Origin: Rhodovulum sp. ES.010
Lineage (GTDB): Bacteria > Pseudomonadota > Alphaproteobacteria > Rhodobacterales > Rhodobacteraceae
DNA length: 64,000 nucleotides
Direction of reading: 5' to 3'
Assembly (NCBI RefSeq): GCF_900142935.1
Contig: NZ_FSRS01000001.1
Span: forward strand, 1,436,001-1,500,000
Shown here: piece after piece, positions 40,544-50,744 of the stretch
How the letters are laid out: each line of letters opens with the position of its first letter
How positions within the stretch are numbered: position 1 is the first letter of the stretch
Position numbers and translations under genes: made by a program
Notes under the pieces: model-generated
What the model saw: only the letters and a program-made list of their open reading frames with translations
Databases searched by the model: none
What the model was told of the DNA's origin: nothing

Positions 40544-42904
40544 TCACGCATCGATCCCCGCCAGCGCGTTGGCGAAATCGCGCGGCTCGAACGGGGCGAG
40601 GTCGTCGATCTGTTCTCCAACACCGATGGCATGAATCGGCAGGCCGAACTTGTCGGCCAGCGCCACCAGCACGCCCCCCTTGGCGGTGCCGTCGAGCTTG
40701 GTCATCACCAGCCCCGACACATCCGCAAGCTTCTGGAAAATCTCGACTTGGGAAAGTGCGTTCTGCCCCGTGGTCGCATCCAGCACCAGCAGCGTATTGT
40801 GCGGCGCGGTCTCGTCGCGCTTGCGGATCACCCTGACGATCTTTTCCAGTTCGGCCATCAGGTCCTGCCGATTCTGCAACCGCCCCGCGGTGTCGATCAT
40901 CAGAAGGTCCGCGCTCTCGGCCTCGGCCCGCGCCATCGCGTCATAGGCCAAGCTTGCCGGGTCGGCGCCCTGTGCCGCGGTCATCACCGGCACGCCCGCA
41001 CGATCGCCCCAGACCTGCAGTTGCTCGACGGCGGCCGCGCGGAACGTGTCCCCCGCGGCGATGATCACCGACTTGCCGGCATCGTTAAACTGGCTGGCGA
41101 GCTTGCCGATGGTGGTGGTCTTGCCGGACCCGTTCACGCCCACCACCAACACAACCTGCGGCTTCTTCGGGTAAAGCGGCATCGGGCGGGCGGCCGGCTC
41201 CATGATCTCGGTGATCTCGTGGGCCAGCAGTTCCTTGATCTCGTCGACCGACAGACGCTTGCCGAAGCGACCCTCGGCCATGTTGGCCGTGACCCGTATC
41301 GCCGTCTCGACCCCCATGTCCGCAGTGATCAGCAGTTCTTCGAGGCTTTCCAGCATGTCGTCGTCAAGTTCGCGCCGGATCACGCTCTTTCGCGCGACCG
41401 TGCGGCCGAGCACCCGTCCGAAGAACCCCCGACGCGGCTGCTCGTCCTCGGCGTCCTCGACTCCGCCTTGCTCCAGAGCCTGGAGCGGCGACGCCCCGCG
41501 GTCATAGGGCATCTCCGGCGGCGCCGAGGGGGGCGGCATCTCGGCCGGCGCGGATGGCGGCGTTTCGACCGGGGGCTCGGGCGTTTCCGGCGGACGGTCC
41601 GGCGGCACCTCCGACGGGCCCGGCGGCACGTTCACCGGCTCCGGCGCCGGCTCGGGGTCCCGCTCGGGCGTCGGCGTCGGCTCTGGCCGGGGGATCGGTT
41701 CCGGCTCCGGCTCTGGCTCCGGTACCGGTCGAGGTTCCGGTTCGGGTTCCGGCTCGGACTCAGGTTCCGGTTCCTGCGCCAGCGGCTTCGCGTCGATCCG
41801 GGCCGGTTCCCTCACCGGCCCAGCTGGGCGCAAGCCTGCGGCGTCGACACCCTCGGTCTCGTCGCCCGCCACCGCAGGCGCGTCGGGCGCCGTGTCGTCT
41901 GGCGCGCGGGTGAAATCGGGCACGCCGTCGGCCGTGTAGGCCGCTTCTTCGTCATCCGCGGGCGGCCCCTCGAGCCGCGCCTCTTCGACCGCACCGCCGG
42001 TTTCAGGCGCCTCGCCCGCCACGAGTCCGGAGACGTCCGGGGACTCCGCCCACGGTTCCGGCGGGATATCGATCGCCGTCCCGCCGTCCCCCCGCCTGTC
42101 TGGCGGAACGTCTGCCGATTCCAAGAGCGGCTCGGTTGCCGCAGGGGCGGCCTCTGCGCCAACCGGGGTGTCCGTTCCTTCAGCGCCAGGTTCCGCATCG
42201 GTCCGCCACGCAGGGGCGGTTTCGGGCCGGTCATCCGGTGTCTGATCTGCGGGCGCGGTCTCGGGGCTCTCTGCCTCGCCGGACGCTGCCTCGGGCGCAC
42301 CGCTCACCGCCCCGGTCAGGCGTATCCCCCCGGTTGCGATGCCCTCGGTCTCGTCGCCCGCCACCGCGGGCGCGTCGGGCGCCGTGTCGTCTGGCGCGCG
42401 GGTGAAATCGGGCACGCCGTTATCCGTGTAGGCCGCCTCCTCGTCATCCGGCGGTGGGCCCTCCATCGGCGTCTCAGCAACCGGACGCCCTGCCTCGCCG
42501 ATGTCTTCGGCGTCGGGCCAGGCGGGTGCGGGCACATCCGTCGGCGGCTCGGGATAGGTGATATCCTCGGGCGCGACGGCACCCGAACGGACCTCCGCCT
42601 CCACGGGGCTTTCGGGCTCGGCAGGCAGGCCGGCGTCCGAGCTGACCGGCCCACCCGCTTCGGCGTCGTCGCCGGGCAGCGGCCGCGGCGGCGCGGGCAT
42701 CGGGTCGGGCGTGCGCGTGACTTCCTGGTCGGCGCCAAGGACCAGCGGCGCGGTCGTCGCCTCAACGGCTGTCTCGCCCGCGGCCGGTTCGGTGGTCTCC
42801 ACCTCGTCGGCCTCGCCGCCTTCCCGGACGATCGCCTCGAGCCCGTCCTCGATCTTCGAGGACGAGCGCCGAAGCTTGTCCCTGAGTTTCCTGAAGAACG
42901 CCAT
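40544..42904 (-). CDS. ftsY: Signal recognition particle receptor FtsY with very long acidic A domain
   Basis: The SRP receptor GTPase that docks ribosomes at the membrane. At 786 residues it is far longer than the usual 300-500. The last ~310 residues are the standard NG domains: GVNGSGKTTTIGKLA (G1), GDTFRAAAVEQL, DTAGRLQNR (G3), TKLDGTAKGG (G4) and IGVGEQIDDLAPFEP. The first ~475 residues are acidic and Pro/Glu/Ala rich, with two near-identical blocks (EEAAYT.GVPDFTRAPDDTAPD) and a Glu-Pro-rich stretch, most likely disordered. ATG 42904 has AGGAGG 5 bases upstream and starts MAFFRKLRDKLRRSSSK, a membrane-targeting helix. Confidence 0.93.
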   Translation of the reverse strand: MAFFRKLRDKLRRSSSKIEDGLEAIVREGGEADEVETTEPAAGETAVEATTAPLVLGADQEVTRTPDPMPAPPRPLPGDDAEAGGPVSSDAGLPAEPESPVEAEVRSGAVAPEDITYPEPPTDVPAPAWPDAEDIGEAGRPVAETPMEGPPPDDEEAAYTDNGVPDFTRAPDDTAPDAPAVAGDETEGIATGGIRLTGAVSGAPEAASGEAESPETAPADQTPDDRPETAPAWRTDAEPGAEGTDTPVGAEAAPAATEPLLESADVPPDRRGDGGTAIDIPPEPWAESPDVSGLVAGEAPETGGAVEEARLEGPPADDEEAAYTADGVPDFTRAPDDTAPDAPAVAGDETEGVDAAGLRPAGPVREPARIDAKPLAQEPEPESEPEPEPEPRPVPEPEPEPEPIPRPEPTPTPERDPEPAPEPVNVPPGPSEVPPDRPPETPEPPVETPPSAPAEMPPPSAPPEMPYDRGASPLQALEQGGVEDAEDEQPRRGFFGRVLGRTVARKSVIRRELDDDMLESLEELLITADMGVETAIRVTANMAEGRFGKRLSVDEIKELLAHEITEIMEPAARPMPLYPKKPQVVLVVGVNGSGKTTTIGKLASQFNDAGKSVIIAAGDTFRAAAVEQLQVWGDRAGVPVMTAAQGADPASLAYDAMARAEAESADLLMIDTAGRLQNRQDLMAELEKIVRVIRKRDETAPHNTLLVLDATTGQNALSQVEIFQKLADVSGLVMTKLDGTAKGGVLVALADKFGLPIHAIGVGEQIDDLAPFEPRDFANALAGIDA
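41850..41971. repeat. Direct repeat copy 1 inside ftsY A domain
   Basis: About 120 bases nearly identical to 42342-42463, offset by 492 bases, an exact multiple of three. On the - strand it encodes the DDEEAAYT..GVPDFTRAPDD block ending ADEDTEGVD. Only scattered substitutions separate the copies. Confidence 0.88.
42342..42463. repeat. Direct repeat copy 2 inside ftsY A domain
   Basis: Partner of the copy at 41850-41971. The match is close at the base level, not just the protein level, so the duplication is recent or kept alike by gene conversion. Confidence 0.88.
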
Positions 42905-43106
42905 GTCGCCTCCTGCCGGGGATCCGCCCGAACCCCGCCTTGACCTATGCGCAAACGGCGCGATTTGAAAGGGGGCGGCCCGCCTCCGATCCTGTCCGCG
43001 ACGCGGACGCCCCGCCATGCCGCGCGCCGCCGCACCCCGCGATCACTGGTCAAGTCGCGCGCGCTCTGGCAAGATCTGGTAAACACCCCGACGCGAAGGC
43101 TCCTCC

Positions 43107-43517
43107 ATGCATCCGCTGCTGACCGCCCTCCCCGTCCTCGCGCTTCTTGCCGCGCCCGTCCAGGGGGCCGAGCCGCAACCGATGAGCGCGGAGGAATTCG
43201 AACGCTATGCCACGGGCAAGACGCTGTATTACGCCACGGGCGGGCAGCCTTACGGGGCCGAGCAATATCTCGGCGGCCGGCGGGTGATCTGGACGTTCCT
43301 CGACGGGGAATGCACCGAAGGGGTCTGGTACGAGGCCGAGGGCCAGATCTGCTTTCGGTACGAGCATGAACCCGAGAACCCGCAATGCTGGAGTTTCTAT
43401 CGCTCGGCCGCAGGGCTGATGGCCCGTTTCGAGAATGACCCGGCGGCGACGGAACTTGTCGAGGTCAGCCAGAGCCGCGAGCCCCTCCTTTGCACCGGAC
43501 CCGAAGTCGGCGTCTGA
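43107..43517 (+). CDS. Secreted protein of unknown function (DUF995-like)
   Basis: A 136-residue protein with signal peptide MHPLLTALPVLALLAAPVQGA. The mature part has a pattern of spaced aromatics and cysteines: GKTLYYATGGQPYGAEQYL, WTFLDGECTEGVWYEAEGQICFRYE and PQCWSFYRS, with four Cys that could form two disulfides. This resembles the DUF995-type periplasmic proteins of alphaproteobacteria; function is not known. It stands alone between ftsY and xseA. Start 43107 gives the signal peptide directly. Confidence 0.75.
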   Translation: MHPLLTALPVLALLAAPVQGAEPQPMSAEEFERYATGKTLYYATGGQPYGAEQYLGGRRVIWTFLDGECTEGVWYEAEGQICFRYEHEPENPQCWSFYRSAAGLMARFENDPAATELVEVSQSREPLLCTGPEVGV

Positions 43518-43582
43518 CGCGTCGCCTTGCCCGCAGCGATTGCCCGCGACCCGGCATCCCGTGAGAAGACCTTGCGACACCT

Positions 43583-45139
43583 TCAGAAGAGCGAGCCCTG
43601 ATCCGGCGGCGCGCCGGCCTTGCGCGGACGCTTCGACGGGCGCCCGCCGCTCCCGCCAACCACGAGGCGTCCGTCCTTGAACTCGATTTCCAGCCCCCCC
43701 GCCGCGTCGGCGGCGGACTTGGTCGTGACGACCTGCCCGTCGCCCCGCACGACCGCGAATCCGCGCCGCAGCGTCTCCTGGTAACTCAGCCCCTGCCGGA
43801 CCCGTTCCAGCGCGTCGAGCCGAGCATGGCGACGCTCGAAATCGGTCCGGAGCGCGGAACGCAGGCGCCGGTCGAGCGCTTCAAGGCCATCCTTCTGTGC
43901 CTCGATCTGGCGCTGCACGGCCTCGGGTCTGAGCCGGCCGGCGAGCCCTTCGACCCGCTGGCGCCGCCTGTCTATCAGCCGTCCGAGCGCCGGCCGCACC
44001 CGCCTGTCGCGCTCCGCCAGGCGGCGCCTCTCCTCGGCGATCCGGCGGCGCAGCGCCACGGGACGCAACGCGGCGCCCGCCTCGGACAGGCGCAGCCGTT
44101 CCCGGCTGACCCGTGCCCGGACCGCCGCCGGCAGCCGCTCGGCCGCGCGGTCGAGCCGCTGGGTGGCGAACTGCACGAGGCTTTCCGGCCGCGGCAGCGC
44201 GCGGCCGAGGTCGGCAAGGCGCTGGCGCCGCTGGTCGAGCGCCCGCGCGACCGCGCGCGAACGCCGCGCCTCCTGCCCGTCGACCCAGGCCAGCAGGTCC
44301 AGCCGCACGGGAACGGCCATCTCGGCCGCCGCCGTGGGCGTCGGCGCCCTGCGGTCGGCGGCGAAATCGATCAGCGTGGTATCGGTCTCGTGACCCACCG
44401 CCGAGATCAGCGGGATCTCGGACCGGGCCGCCGCGCGCACGACTTGCTCTTCGTTGAAGCCCCAGAGATCCTCGAGGCTGCCGCCTCCCCTTGCGACGAT
44501 CAGCAGATCGGGCCGTGGGATCGCGCCGCCGGCTGTCAGAGCGTTGAAGCCGCGGATCGCGCGCGCCACCTCGGGCGCGCAGGCCGCGCCCTGAACGGCG
44601 ACCGGCCAGATCAGCACGCGGCGCGGGAACCGGTCGCGCAACCGGTGCAGGATGTCGCGGATCACCGCGCCCGAGGGCGAGGTCACCACCCCGATCACCT
44701 CCGGCAGATAGGGCAGCGGGTGCTTGCGTTCGGCCGCGAACAGCCCCTCGGCTTCCAGCGCCTTCTTGCGTTTCTCCAACATCGCCATCAGTGCGCCGAG
44801 GCCCGCCGGCTGGATGTCCTCGATCACGATCTGATAGCGAGATTGGCCGCCGAAGGTCGTCAGCCGGCCGGTGGCCACGACCTCCACCCCCTCTTCGGGC
44901 TGATGGGCCAGCCGCGCCGCCACGCCCTTCCAGATGACGCCGGACAGCACGTTCCGCTCGTCCTTGAGGTCGAGATAGACATGCCCCGAGCGCGGCCGGC
45001 TTACGCGCCCCACCTCGCCCCGTACCCGAACGTGGGAGAACGCGCCCTCGATGGTGCGCTTCACGGCGCCGGAAATTTCCGAAACGGTGAATTCCGGCGC
45101 ATTTCCGGGCGAGGTCTCGTCGTCGATCAGGTCGGACAT
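43583..45139 (-). CDS. xseA: Exodeoxyribonuclease VII large subunit
   Basis: Catalytic large subunit of the ssDNA exonuclease ExoVII. The 518-residue protein has an N-terminal OB fold (VRVRGEVGRVSRPRSGHVYLDLKDE), the catalytic region with GVVTSPSGAVIRDILH, LIVARGGGSLEDLWGFNEE and SAVGHETDTTLIDFAADRRAPTPTAAAE in parts, and a long Arg-rich coiled coil before a C-terminal segment (LRRGFAVVRGDGQVV). ATG 45139 (MSDLIDD) fits the family; the frame is open further up but overlaps purD's leader. Divergent from purD by 85 bases. The small subunit xseB is not here. Confidence 0.96.
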   Translation of the reverse strand: MSDLIDDETSPGNAPEFTVSEISGAVKRTIEGAFSHVRVRGEVGRVSRPRSGHVYLDLKDERNVLSGVIWKGVAARLAHQPEEGVEVVATGRLTTFGGQSRYQIVIEDIQPAGLGALMAMLEKRKKALEAEGLFAAERKHPLPYLPEVIGVVTSPSGAVIRDILHRLRDRFPRRVLIWPVAVQGAACAPEVARAIRGFNALTAGGAIPRPDLLIVARGGGSLEDLWGFNEEQVVRAAARSEIPLISAVGHETDTTLIDFAADRRAPTPTAAAEMAVPVRLDLLAWVDGQEARRSRAVARALDQRRQRLADLGRALPRPESLVQFATQRLDRAAERLPAAVRARVSRERLRLSEAGAALRPVALRRRIAEERRRLAERDRRVRPALGRLIDRRRQRVEGLAGRLRPEAVQRQIEAQKDGLEALDRRLRSALRTDFERRHARLDALERVRQGLSYQETLRRGFAVVRGDGQVVTTKSAADAAGGLEIEFKDGRLVVGGSGGRPSKRPRKAGAPPDQGSLF

Positions 45140-45224
45140 GGGGCCATGGTTCCGCTCTCGCTTGTCATGCTGCGCCCCACAGCCTAGAACGCGCCGCACC
45201 GAAGGCCAAGCAAGAGGCGGCGGC

Positions 45225-46487
45225 ATGAACATCCTGATCCTGGGCGGCGGCGGGCGCGAGCACGCGCTGGCCTGGGCGATCCTGCAGAACCCCAAATGCG
45301 ACCGGCTGATCGTGGCGCCGGGCAATGCCGGGATCGCCGAGATCGCGGAATGCGCGACACTTGACATCGAGGATGGCGGCGCGGTCGCCACCTTCGCCGA
45401 GGAAAATGCGGTCGATTTCGTGGTGATCGGTCCCGAGGCGCCGCTGGCCAACGGCGTGGCCGACCGGCTGAAGGCGGCGGGCATGCTGTGCTTCGGCCCG
45501 TCGGAAGAGGCGGCGCGGCTGGAGAGTTCCAAGGCGTTCACCAAGGCGGTCTGCGATGCCTGCGGCGCGCCGACCGCCGCCTACGCGCATTTCACCGAGG
45601 CCGGCGCGGCAAAGGACTATGTCCGCGGCAAGGGCGCCCCTATCGTGGTCAAGGCCGACGGGCTGGCCGCCGGCAAGGGCGTGATCGTGGCCGAAACGGT
45701 GGATGCGGCAGAGGCGGCCATCGACGAGATGTTCGGCGGCAGTTTCGGCGGCGCGGGCGCCGAGGTCGTGATCGAGGAATTCATGGCGGGCGAGGAGGCG
45801 TCGTTCTTCGTGCTGTGCGACGGCGAAACGGTGCTTTTCCTCGGCACCGCGCAGGACCACAAGCGCATCGGCGAGGGCGACACGGGCCCAAATACCGGCG
45901 GCATGGGCGCCTATTCCCCGGCGCCGGTAATGACCGACGCGGTCTGCGCCCGCGTGCTGACCGAGATCGTGAAACCCACCGTCGCAGAAATGGCCCGCCG
46001 CGGCACCCCCTACCGAGGGGTGCTCTATGCCGGTCTGATGATCGAGGGCGGCGCGCCCCGGCTGGTGGAATACAATGTCCGCTTCGGCGACCCCGAGGCC
46101 CAAGTGCTGATGATGCGGCTTGGGGGGCAGGTGCTGGACCTGCTCCTGGCCTGCGCCGAGGGACGGCTGTCGGAGGCACGGGTGAACTGGGCGGACGACC
46201 ACGCGATGACGGTGGTTATGGCGGCCAAGGGCTATCCGGGCGCCTACGAGAAGGGCGCGGTCATCGGTGGGCTCGATGCCCTGCCGGAGGACAGCGCGCA
46301 CATGGTGTTCCATGCCGGGACGGCCGAGCGCGATGGCAAGGTGGTGGCAGCCGGCGGACGGGTGCTGAACGTGACCGCACGGGGGGCAAGCCTGGACGAT
46401 GCGCAGGGGCGGGCCTATGGCATGATCGAGCGGATCGACTGGGCGGACGCGGTCTATCGCCGCGACATCGGCTGGCGCGCGCTTTGA
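45225..46487 (+). CDS. purD: Phosphoribosylamine-glycine ligase
   Basis: Joins phosphoribosylamine and glycine in purine synthesis. The 420-residue protein starts MNILILGGGGREHALAWAI, and has the ATP-grasp pieces KADGLAAGKGVIVAET, EEFMAGEEASFFVL, and the signature RFGDPEAQVLM, plus FLGTAQDHKRIGEGDTGPNTGG in part. Complete and of normal length. The upstream open frame from 45051 runs antisense to xseA and is not used. Followed by a strong terminator. Confidence 0.97.
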   Translation: MNILILGGGGREHALAWAILQNPKCDRLIVAPGNAGIAEIAECATLDIEDGGAVATFAEENAVDFVVIGPEAPLANGVADRLKAAGMLCFGPSEEAARLESSKAFTKAVCDACGAPTAAYAHFTEAGAAKDYVRGKGAPIVVKADGLAAGKGVIVAETVDAAEAAIDEMFGGSFGGAGAEVVIEEFMAGEEASFFVLCDGETVLFLGTAQDHKRIGEGDTGPNTGGMGAYSPAPVMTDAVCARVLTEIVKPTVAEMARRGTPYRGVLYAGLMIEGGAPRLVEYNVRFGDPEAQVLMMRLGGQVLDLLLACAEGRLSEARVNWADDHAMTVVMAAKGYPGAYEKGAVIGGLDALPEDSAHMVFHAGTAERDGKVVAAGGRVLNVTARGASLDDAQGRAYGMIERIDWADAVYRRDIGWRAL

Positions 46488-46498
46488 ACCGCGCGGGG

Positions 46499-46526
46499 AA
46501 AAGGGGGCTGTCTGCCCCCTTCTTGG
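46499..46526 (+). terminator. Rho-independent terminator after purD
   Basis: AAAAGGGGGC, loop TGTCT, GCCCCCTTCTT forms an 8-pair stem with a T-rich end, 12 bases after the purD stop. It is oriented for purD; the A run on the other side may let it also end the convergent FG-GAP/ferredoxin transcript. Confidence 0.85.
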
Positions 46527-46589
46527 CCTCTCGGCCAATTCAACCCCCGAGGATGCTTTCGGCCAGAAGAAGGGCCGCCGGCCGGGCCT

Positions 46590-47284
46590 TCAGGATCGGC
46601 AGGCAAGCGCCTTTCGGAATCCCGCGCGCGTAGCAGGCAGCGTCGTGGCCAGGGTCTCGATGCGGTCCTCGACGAGGCGTGCGAGAAGAATCCGGGACCA
46701 ATCCGGGGCGGCGAGCACCATTTCGGCGCCCGTGCCGCAGTCGCGCAGCCCGCCGGAGATGACCTCGTCGCCGACGCGGTGGTTTGTCAGGCCCTCAGCG
46801 ATGGCGATTTCGCGGAGGCGCCCGTCCTGTAACCGCCAGACCCGGAGGATGCGCGCGAGGTGGGGCCGGTCGATCCAGGCGATTTCGGTGCGGCCATCGC
46901 CGTCGAGGTCGGCCGCGCCGACAGGCGCCAGCCAGCGGTGGCGGGTACCGATGAATGGGGTCGCGGCAATGAGGCCATCTGCGCCGTAGACCGACAACCG
47001 CGCTCCGAGGTCGATATGGCTTTCAACCACGATCACCTCCGGCGCGCCGTCGCCGTCGAGGTCGACGAGGCGGGGCGCGGTGTCCTCGAAGACCCGGGTC
47101 CGGGGCAGGACGATGCGCCAGGCAGTGCCGTCGGCGAGGCGTAACTCGAGCGCGCCCCACTCGACCGCGTCGCCAAGGACGCCGTGGTCGTAGCGTGTCG
47201 TGGGCTCGGCGTAGCGCGCCGAGACGATGTCGGCCGAGGCGGGCGCGGCCAGAAGGGCGGCCAGCAGGAGGGCCGCCCCCCGCA

Positions 47285-47285
<1 letters not shown>
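46590..47285 (-). CDS. Secreted FG-GAP/VCBS repeat protein
   Basis: A 231-residue exported protein with signal peptide MRGAALLLAALLAAPASA. Two calcium-loop repeats are clear: LVDLDGDGAPEVIVVES and GAADLDGDGRTEIAWID, each DxDGDG followed by a strand, as in beta-propeller FG-GAP domains. A Cys pair (RDCGTG and ALACRS) could form a disulfide. The ATG at 47285 overlaps the ferredoxin stop (TGATG), so the two are translationally coupled. Function unknown. Confidence 0.82.
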
Positions 47286-48163
<878 letters not shown>

Positions 48164-48173
48164 TCAACAGGGC

Positions 48174-49055
48174 TCATGGCCGGCCGGGCCGCGCCACGTC
48201 TAGCAGATACGCCCGGAGCCGCGCCGCCACGGCCGGGCGGCCGGTTTCGGGCGTGGCGACGTAATAAGACCAGGGGCTGCGGAGCCGCTGGCCGAACGGC
48301 TCGACCAGCAGGCCGCGCGCGAGGTGAGTCGCGCTCAGAGACCCCAACGCGACCGTCGCCCCCAACCCCGCCGCGGCCAGTTCCAGCGCCACGTTCCAAC
48401 CGTTGGCGCGCAGCGGCGATGGCCCCGTCCCTTCGGGCAGGTCAAGCGCCCGCTCCATGAGCGTCCAGAACTCCTGCCGCCCGGAAATCACGATCCGCGG
48501 CGCCCCGCCGAGATCGCCCGGCCCGGTCAGCCCCGCGGCCATGCCCGGCGCGCAGAGCAGGACCAGTTCCTCGGGCCAGAGCCGCTCGGCGCCATGCGGG
48601 GCCGCGTCGTCGCGGCGAAGCGTGATGACGACATCGGCGAGCCCGTCGCCGCCGGGTTCCCATAGCGTACCCTGCACCAGCACCTCGACCTCGGGGTTCT
48701 CCGCCCGGAAGCCCGCCAGGGCCGCGGGCAGCCAGTTCTCGGCCAGGCTCATCGGGCAGGCGAGCACCACGCTCCCGGCCCGCGAGCTCGTCACCACCGC
48801 CTCGGTCGCGCGGTCGATCTCGTCCAGCGCCTGGCCCAGGCTCGGCAGGAAGGCCCGACCGATCTCGGTCAGCTCCAGACTGCGCGGGTGGCGGATGAAG
48901 AGGGCGCGGCCGACATGATCTTCGAGCGCGCGGATATGGGTGCTGATCGCGGCCTGGGTGTAACCCAGTTCCCGAGCCGCGCGGGTGAAGCTGAGATGCC
49001 GTGCGGCGCATTCGAAGGAGCGGATGAAGTTGAGCGGTGGCGGCTGGCGTTTCAT
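48174..49055 (-). CDS. LysR-family transcriptional regulator (GcvA-like)
   Basis: A 293-residue LysR regulator. The N-terminal helix-turn-helix is FIRSFECAARHLSFTRAARELGYTQAAISTHIRALEDHVGRALF, read in parts as LSFTRAARELGYTQAAISTHI; the C-terminal ligand domain includes LPAALAGFRAENPEVEVLV. The opening (PLNFIRSFECAARHLS) is of the GcvA type. It is divergent from the MttB-like gene with 153 bases between starts, so it is the likely activator of that three-gene operon. Confidence 0.88.
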   Translation of the reverse strand: MKRQPPPLNFIRSFECAARHLSFTRAARELGYTQAAISTHIRALEDHVGRALFIRHPRSLELTEIGRAFLPSLGQALDEIDRATEAVVTSSRAGSVVLACPMSLAENWLPAALAGFRAENPEVEVLVQGTLWEPGGDGLADVVITLRRDDAAPHGAERLWPEELVLLCAPGMAAGLTGPGDLGGAPRIVISGRQEFWTLMERALDLPEGTGPSPLRANGWNVALELAAAGLGATVALGSLSATHLARGLLVEPFGQRLRSPWSYYVATPETGRPAVAARLRAYLLDVARPGRP

Positions 49056-49208
49056 GGGGCCTCGATGCGCCCATGATGCGCTTCGGAACCATCATGACAA
49101 CGGTTTTCTTATGCCATGGCGCCATTTTTATCGCGTGCGCAGGGCCATGCAAAAATTATCCTGATACCGCGACGCGCGGCGGCCTGATCGCCCCAGGGAG
49201 AAGACATC
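49056..49208. promoter_or_regulatory. Divergent control region between the LysR gene and the MttB-like operon
   Basis: 153 bases, locally AT-richer than the flanks (TTATGCCATGGCGCCATTTTTAT around 49110-49131). A 10-base palindrome ATGGCGCCAT lies at 49116-49125 and could be part of a LysR-type T-N11-A site. The MttB-like ATG follows GGGAGAAGACATC. The operator assignment is a guess from position and symmetry. Confidence 0.4.
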
Positions 49209-50744
49209 ATGAAACAGGAGCGCCGACGGGGACGACGGACCAGGGCGGACCGCGGCGGCGCGGGCATTCCGCAGTTGCCCTGGACTCAGGTCGAGAACCC
49301 CTACGCGTTCACGGAGCTGGCCAACGCGGAGCAGGTCAAGGCGATCCACCGGACCTCGCTGCGCATCCTCTCCGAACTCGGGATCCGGGTGATGGGCGAG
49401 CGGGTGCTGGCGCTTTTCGAGGCGGCCGGGGCCCTGGTCGACCGCGAGACGCGCCTTGTGCGGCTGGACGGCGAGTTGGTGGAACAGGCGCTCGCGACCG
49501 CGCCTGGGCGGTTCCCGCTGACCCCGCGCAACCTGGACCGGCGGCTGGAGATCGGCGGCCGCGCGCTGGCCTTCGGGCTGGTGGCCGGGCCGCCCAACGT
49601 GCATGACTGCGTGAACGGGCGGCGCACCGGCAACCTGAGCGATTATCGCGACTTCATCCGGCTCGCGCAGCATTTCAACGCGATCCACGTGATCGGGAAT
49701 CAGGTGACGGCACCGCAGGAGTTGCCCGTCAACAGCCGCCACCTCGACACCTATCTCGCCAATCTCACGCTGAGCGACCGGGCGTTCCACTGCACCGCGA
49801 TCGGGCGCGGCCGGGCGTTGGACGGCATCCGGATGACCGCGATCGCGCGGGGGACGACGCTGGACCAGATGGCCAGGGACCCGGGCGTGATCACCATCAT
49901 CTCGGTCAACTCCCCCCGGCTCTTCGATGCCGAGATGGGCGAGGGGCTGATCGCGATGGCCGAGCACGGCCAGCCGGTGGCGATCACGCCCTTCACGCTG
50001 ATGGGGGCGATGACGCCGGTGACGCTGGCCGCCGCACTCGCGCAGCAGAACGCCGAGGCGCTGTTCGGGGTGGTGCTGACGCAACTGGTGCGGCCCGGGG
50101 CGCCGGTGATGTATGGCGCCTTCACCTCGAACGTGGACATGCGCTCGGGCGCGCCGGCCTTCGGCACACCGGAGAACACCAGGGCCAACATGATCGCGGG
50201 ACAGCTGGCGCGGCGTTACGGGCTGCCCTACCGGACCTCGAACGCCAATGCGTCGAACGTGGTGGATTTGCAGGCCGCCTACGAGACCACGATGGCGACC
50301 TGGGGCGCGGTGATGGGGGGCGGGAACCTGGTCTATCACGCGGCGGGCTGGCTGGAGGGCGGGCTGACGGCGTCTTTCGAGAAGCTGATCCTCGACGTCG
50401 AGATCCTGCAGAACATGATCGAGATGCTGCGCCCGCTGGACGTGTCGGAGGCGGCGCTGGGCTTCGACGCGGTGGCCGAGGTCGGCGCGGGCGGGCACTT
50501 CTTCGGCGCGGCCCACACGATGGACCGCTACGAGACCGCGTTCTACCGCCCGATGCTGTCGGACTGGACGAATTACGGCGCCTGGGAAGCCGCGGGGGCG
50601 AAAGACGCGCTGCCCCGCGCCACGGCGTTGTGGCAACTGGCGCTGAAGGAGTACGAGGAACCGGCGATGGACGAGGGCATCCGAGAGGAACTGGAGGCCT
50701 ATGTGGCAGCCCGCAAGAAGGAGATCGGCGATGGCGAACCCTGA
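49209..50744 (+). CDS. MttB-family (trimethylamine methyltransferase-like) protein, non-pyrrolysine
   Basis: A 511-residue member of the MttB superfamily, which moves methyl groups from quaternary or tertiary amines to a corrinoid. Family features include the start with LHRTSLRIL-like region (AIHRTSLRILSELGIRV), AGPPNVHD, GAFTSNVDMRSGAPAFGTPE and TSNANASNVVDLQAAYE. There is no in-frame TAG for pyrrolysine, so it belongs with the glycine-betaine-type group. No cognate corrinoid protein gene is in the window. It overlaps the next gene by 14 bases. Substrate unknown; a methylated amine is likely given the partner. Confidence 0.85.
   Translation: MKQERRRGRRTRADRGGAGIPQLPWTQVENPYAFTELANAEQVKAIHRTSLRILSELGIRVMGERVLALFEAAGALVDRETRLVRLDGELVEQALATAPGRFPLTPRNLDRRLEIGGRALAFGLVAGPPNVHDCVNGRRTGNLSDYRDFIRLAQHFNAIHVIGNQVTAPQELPVNSRHLDTYLANLTLSDRAFHCTAIGRGRALDGIRMTAIARGTTLDQMARDPGVITIISVNSPRLFDAEMGEGLIAMAEHGQPVAITPFTLMGAMTPVTLAAALAQQNAEALFGVVLTQLVRPGAPVMYGAFTSNVDMRSGAPAFGTPENTRANMIAGQLARRYGLPYRTSNANASNVVDLQAAYETTMATWGAVMGGGNLVYHAAGWLEGGLTASFEKLILDVEILQNMIEMLRPLDVSEAALGFDAVAEVGAGGHFFGAAHTMDRYETAFYRPMLSDWTNYGAWEAAGAKDALPRATALWQLALKEYEEPAMDEGIREELEAYVAARKKEIGDGEP

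Noticed and set aside
41640..41790. Short tandem repeats resembling a CRISPR or satellite
   Set aside because: They encode the Glu-Pro-rich part of FtsY on the - strand and vary like codons, with no spacer structure.
40631..42943. 770-codon + strand open frame opposite ftsY
   Set aside because: It is the antisense of the biased ftsY A domain; its translation is Arg/Gly/Phe-rich without domains.
49209..50744. Pyrrolysine-containing trimethylamine methyltransferase
   Set aside because: No in-frame TAG occurs in the gene, and no pyl genes are seen; it belongs to the non-pyrrolysine group.
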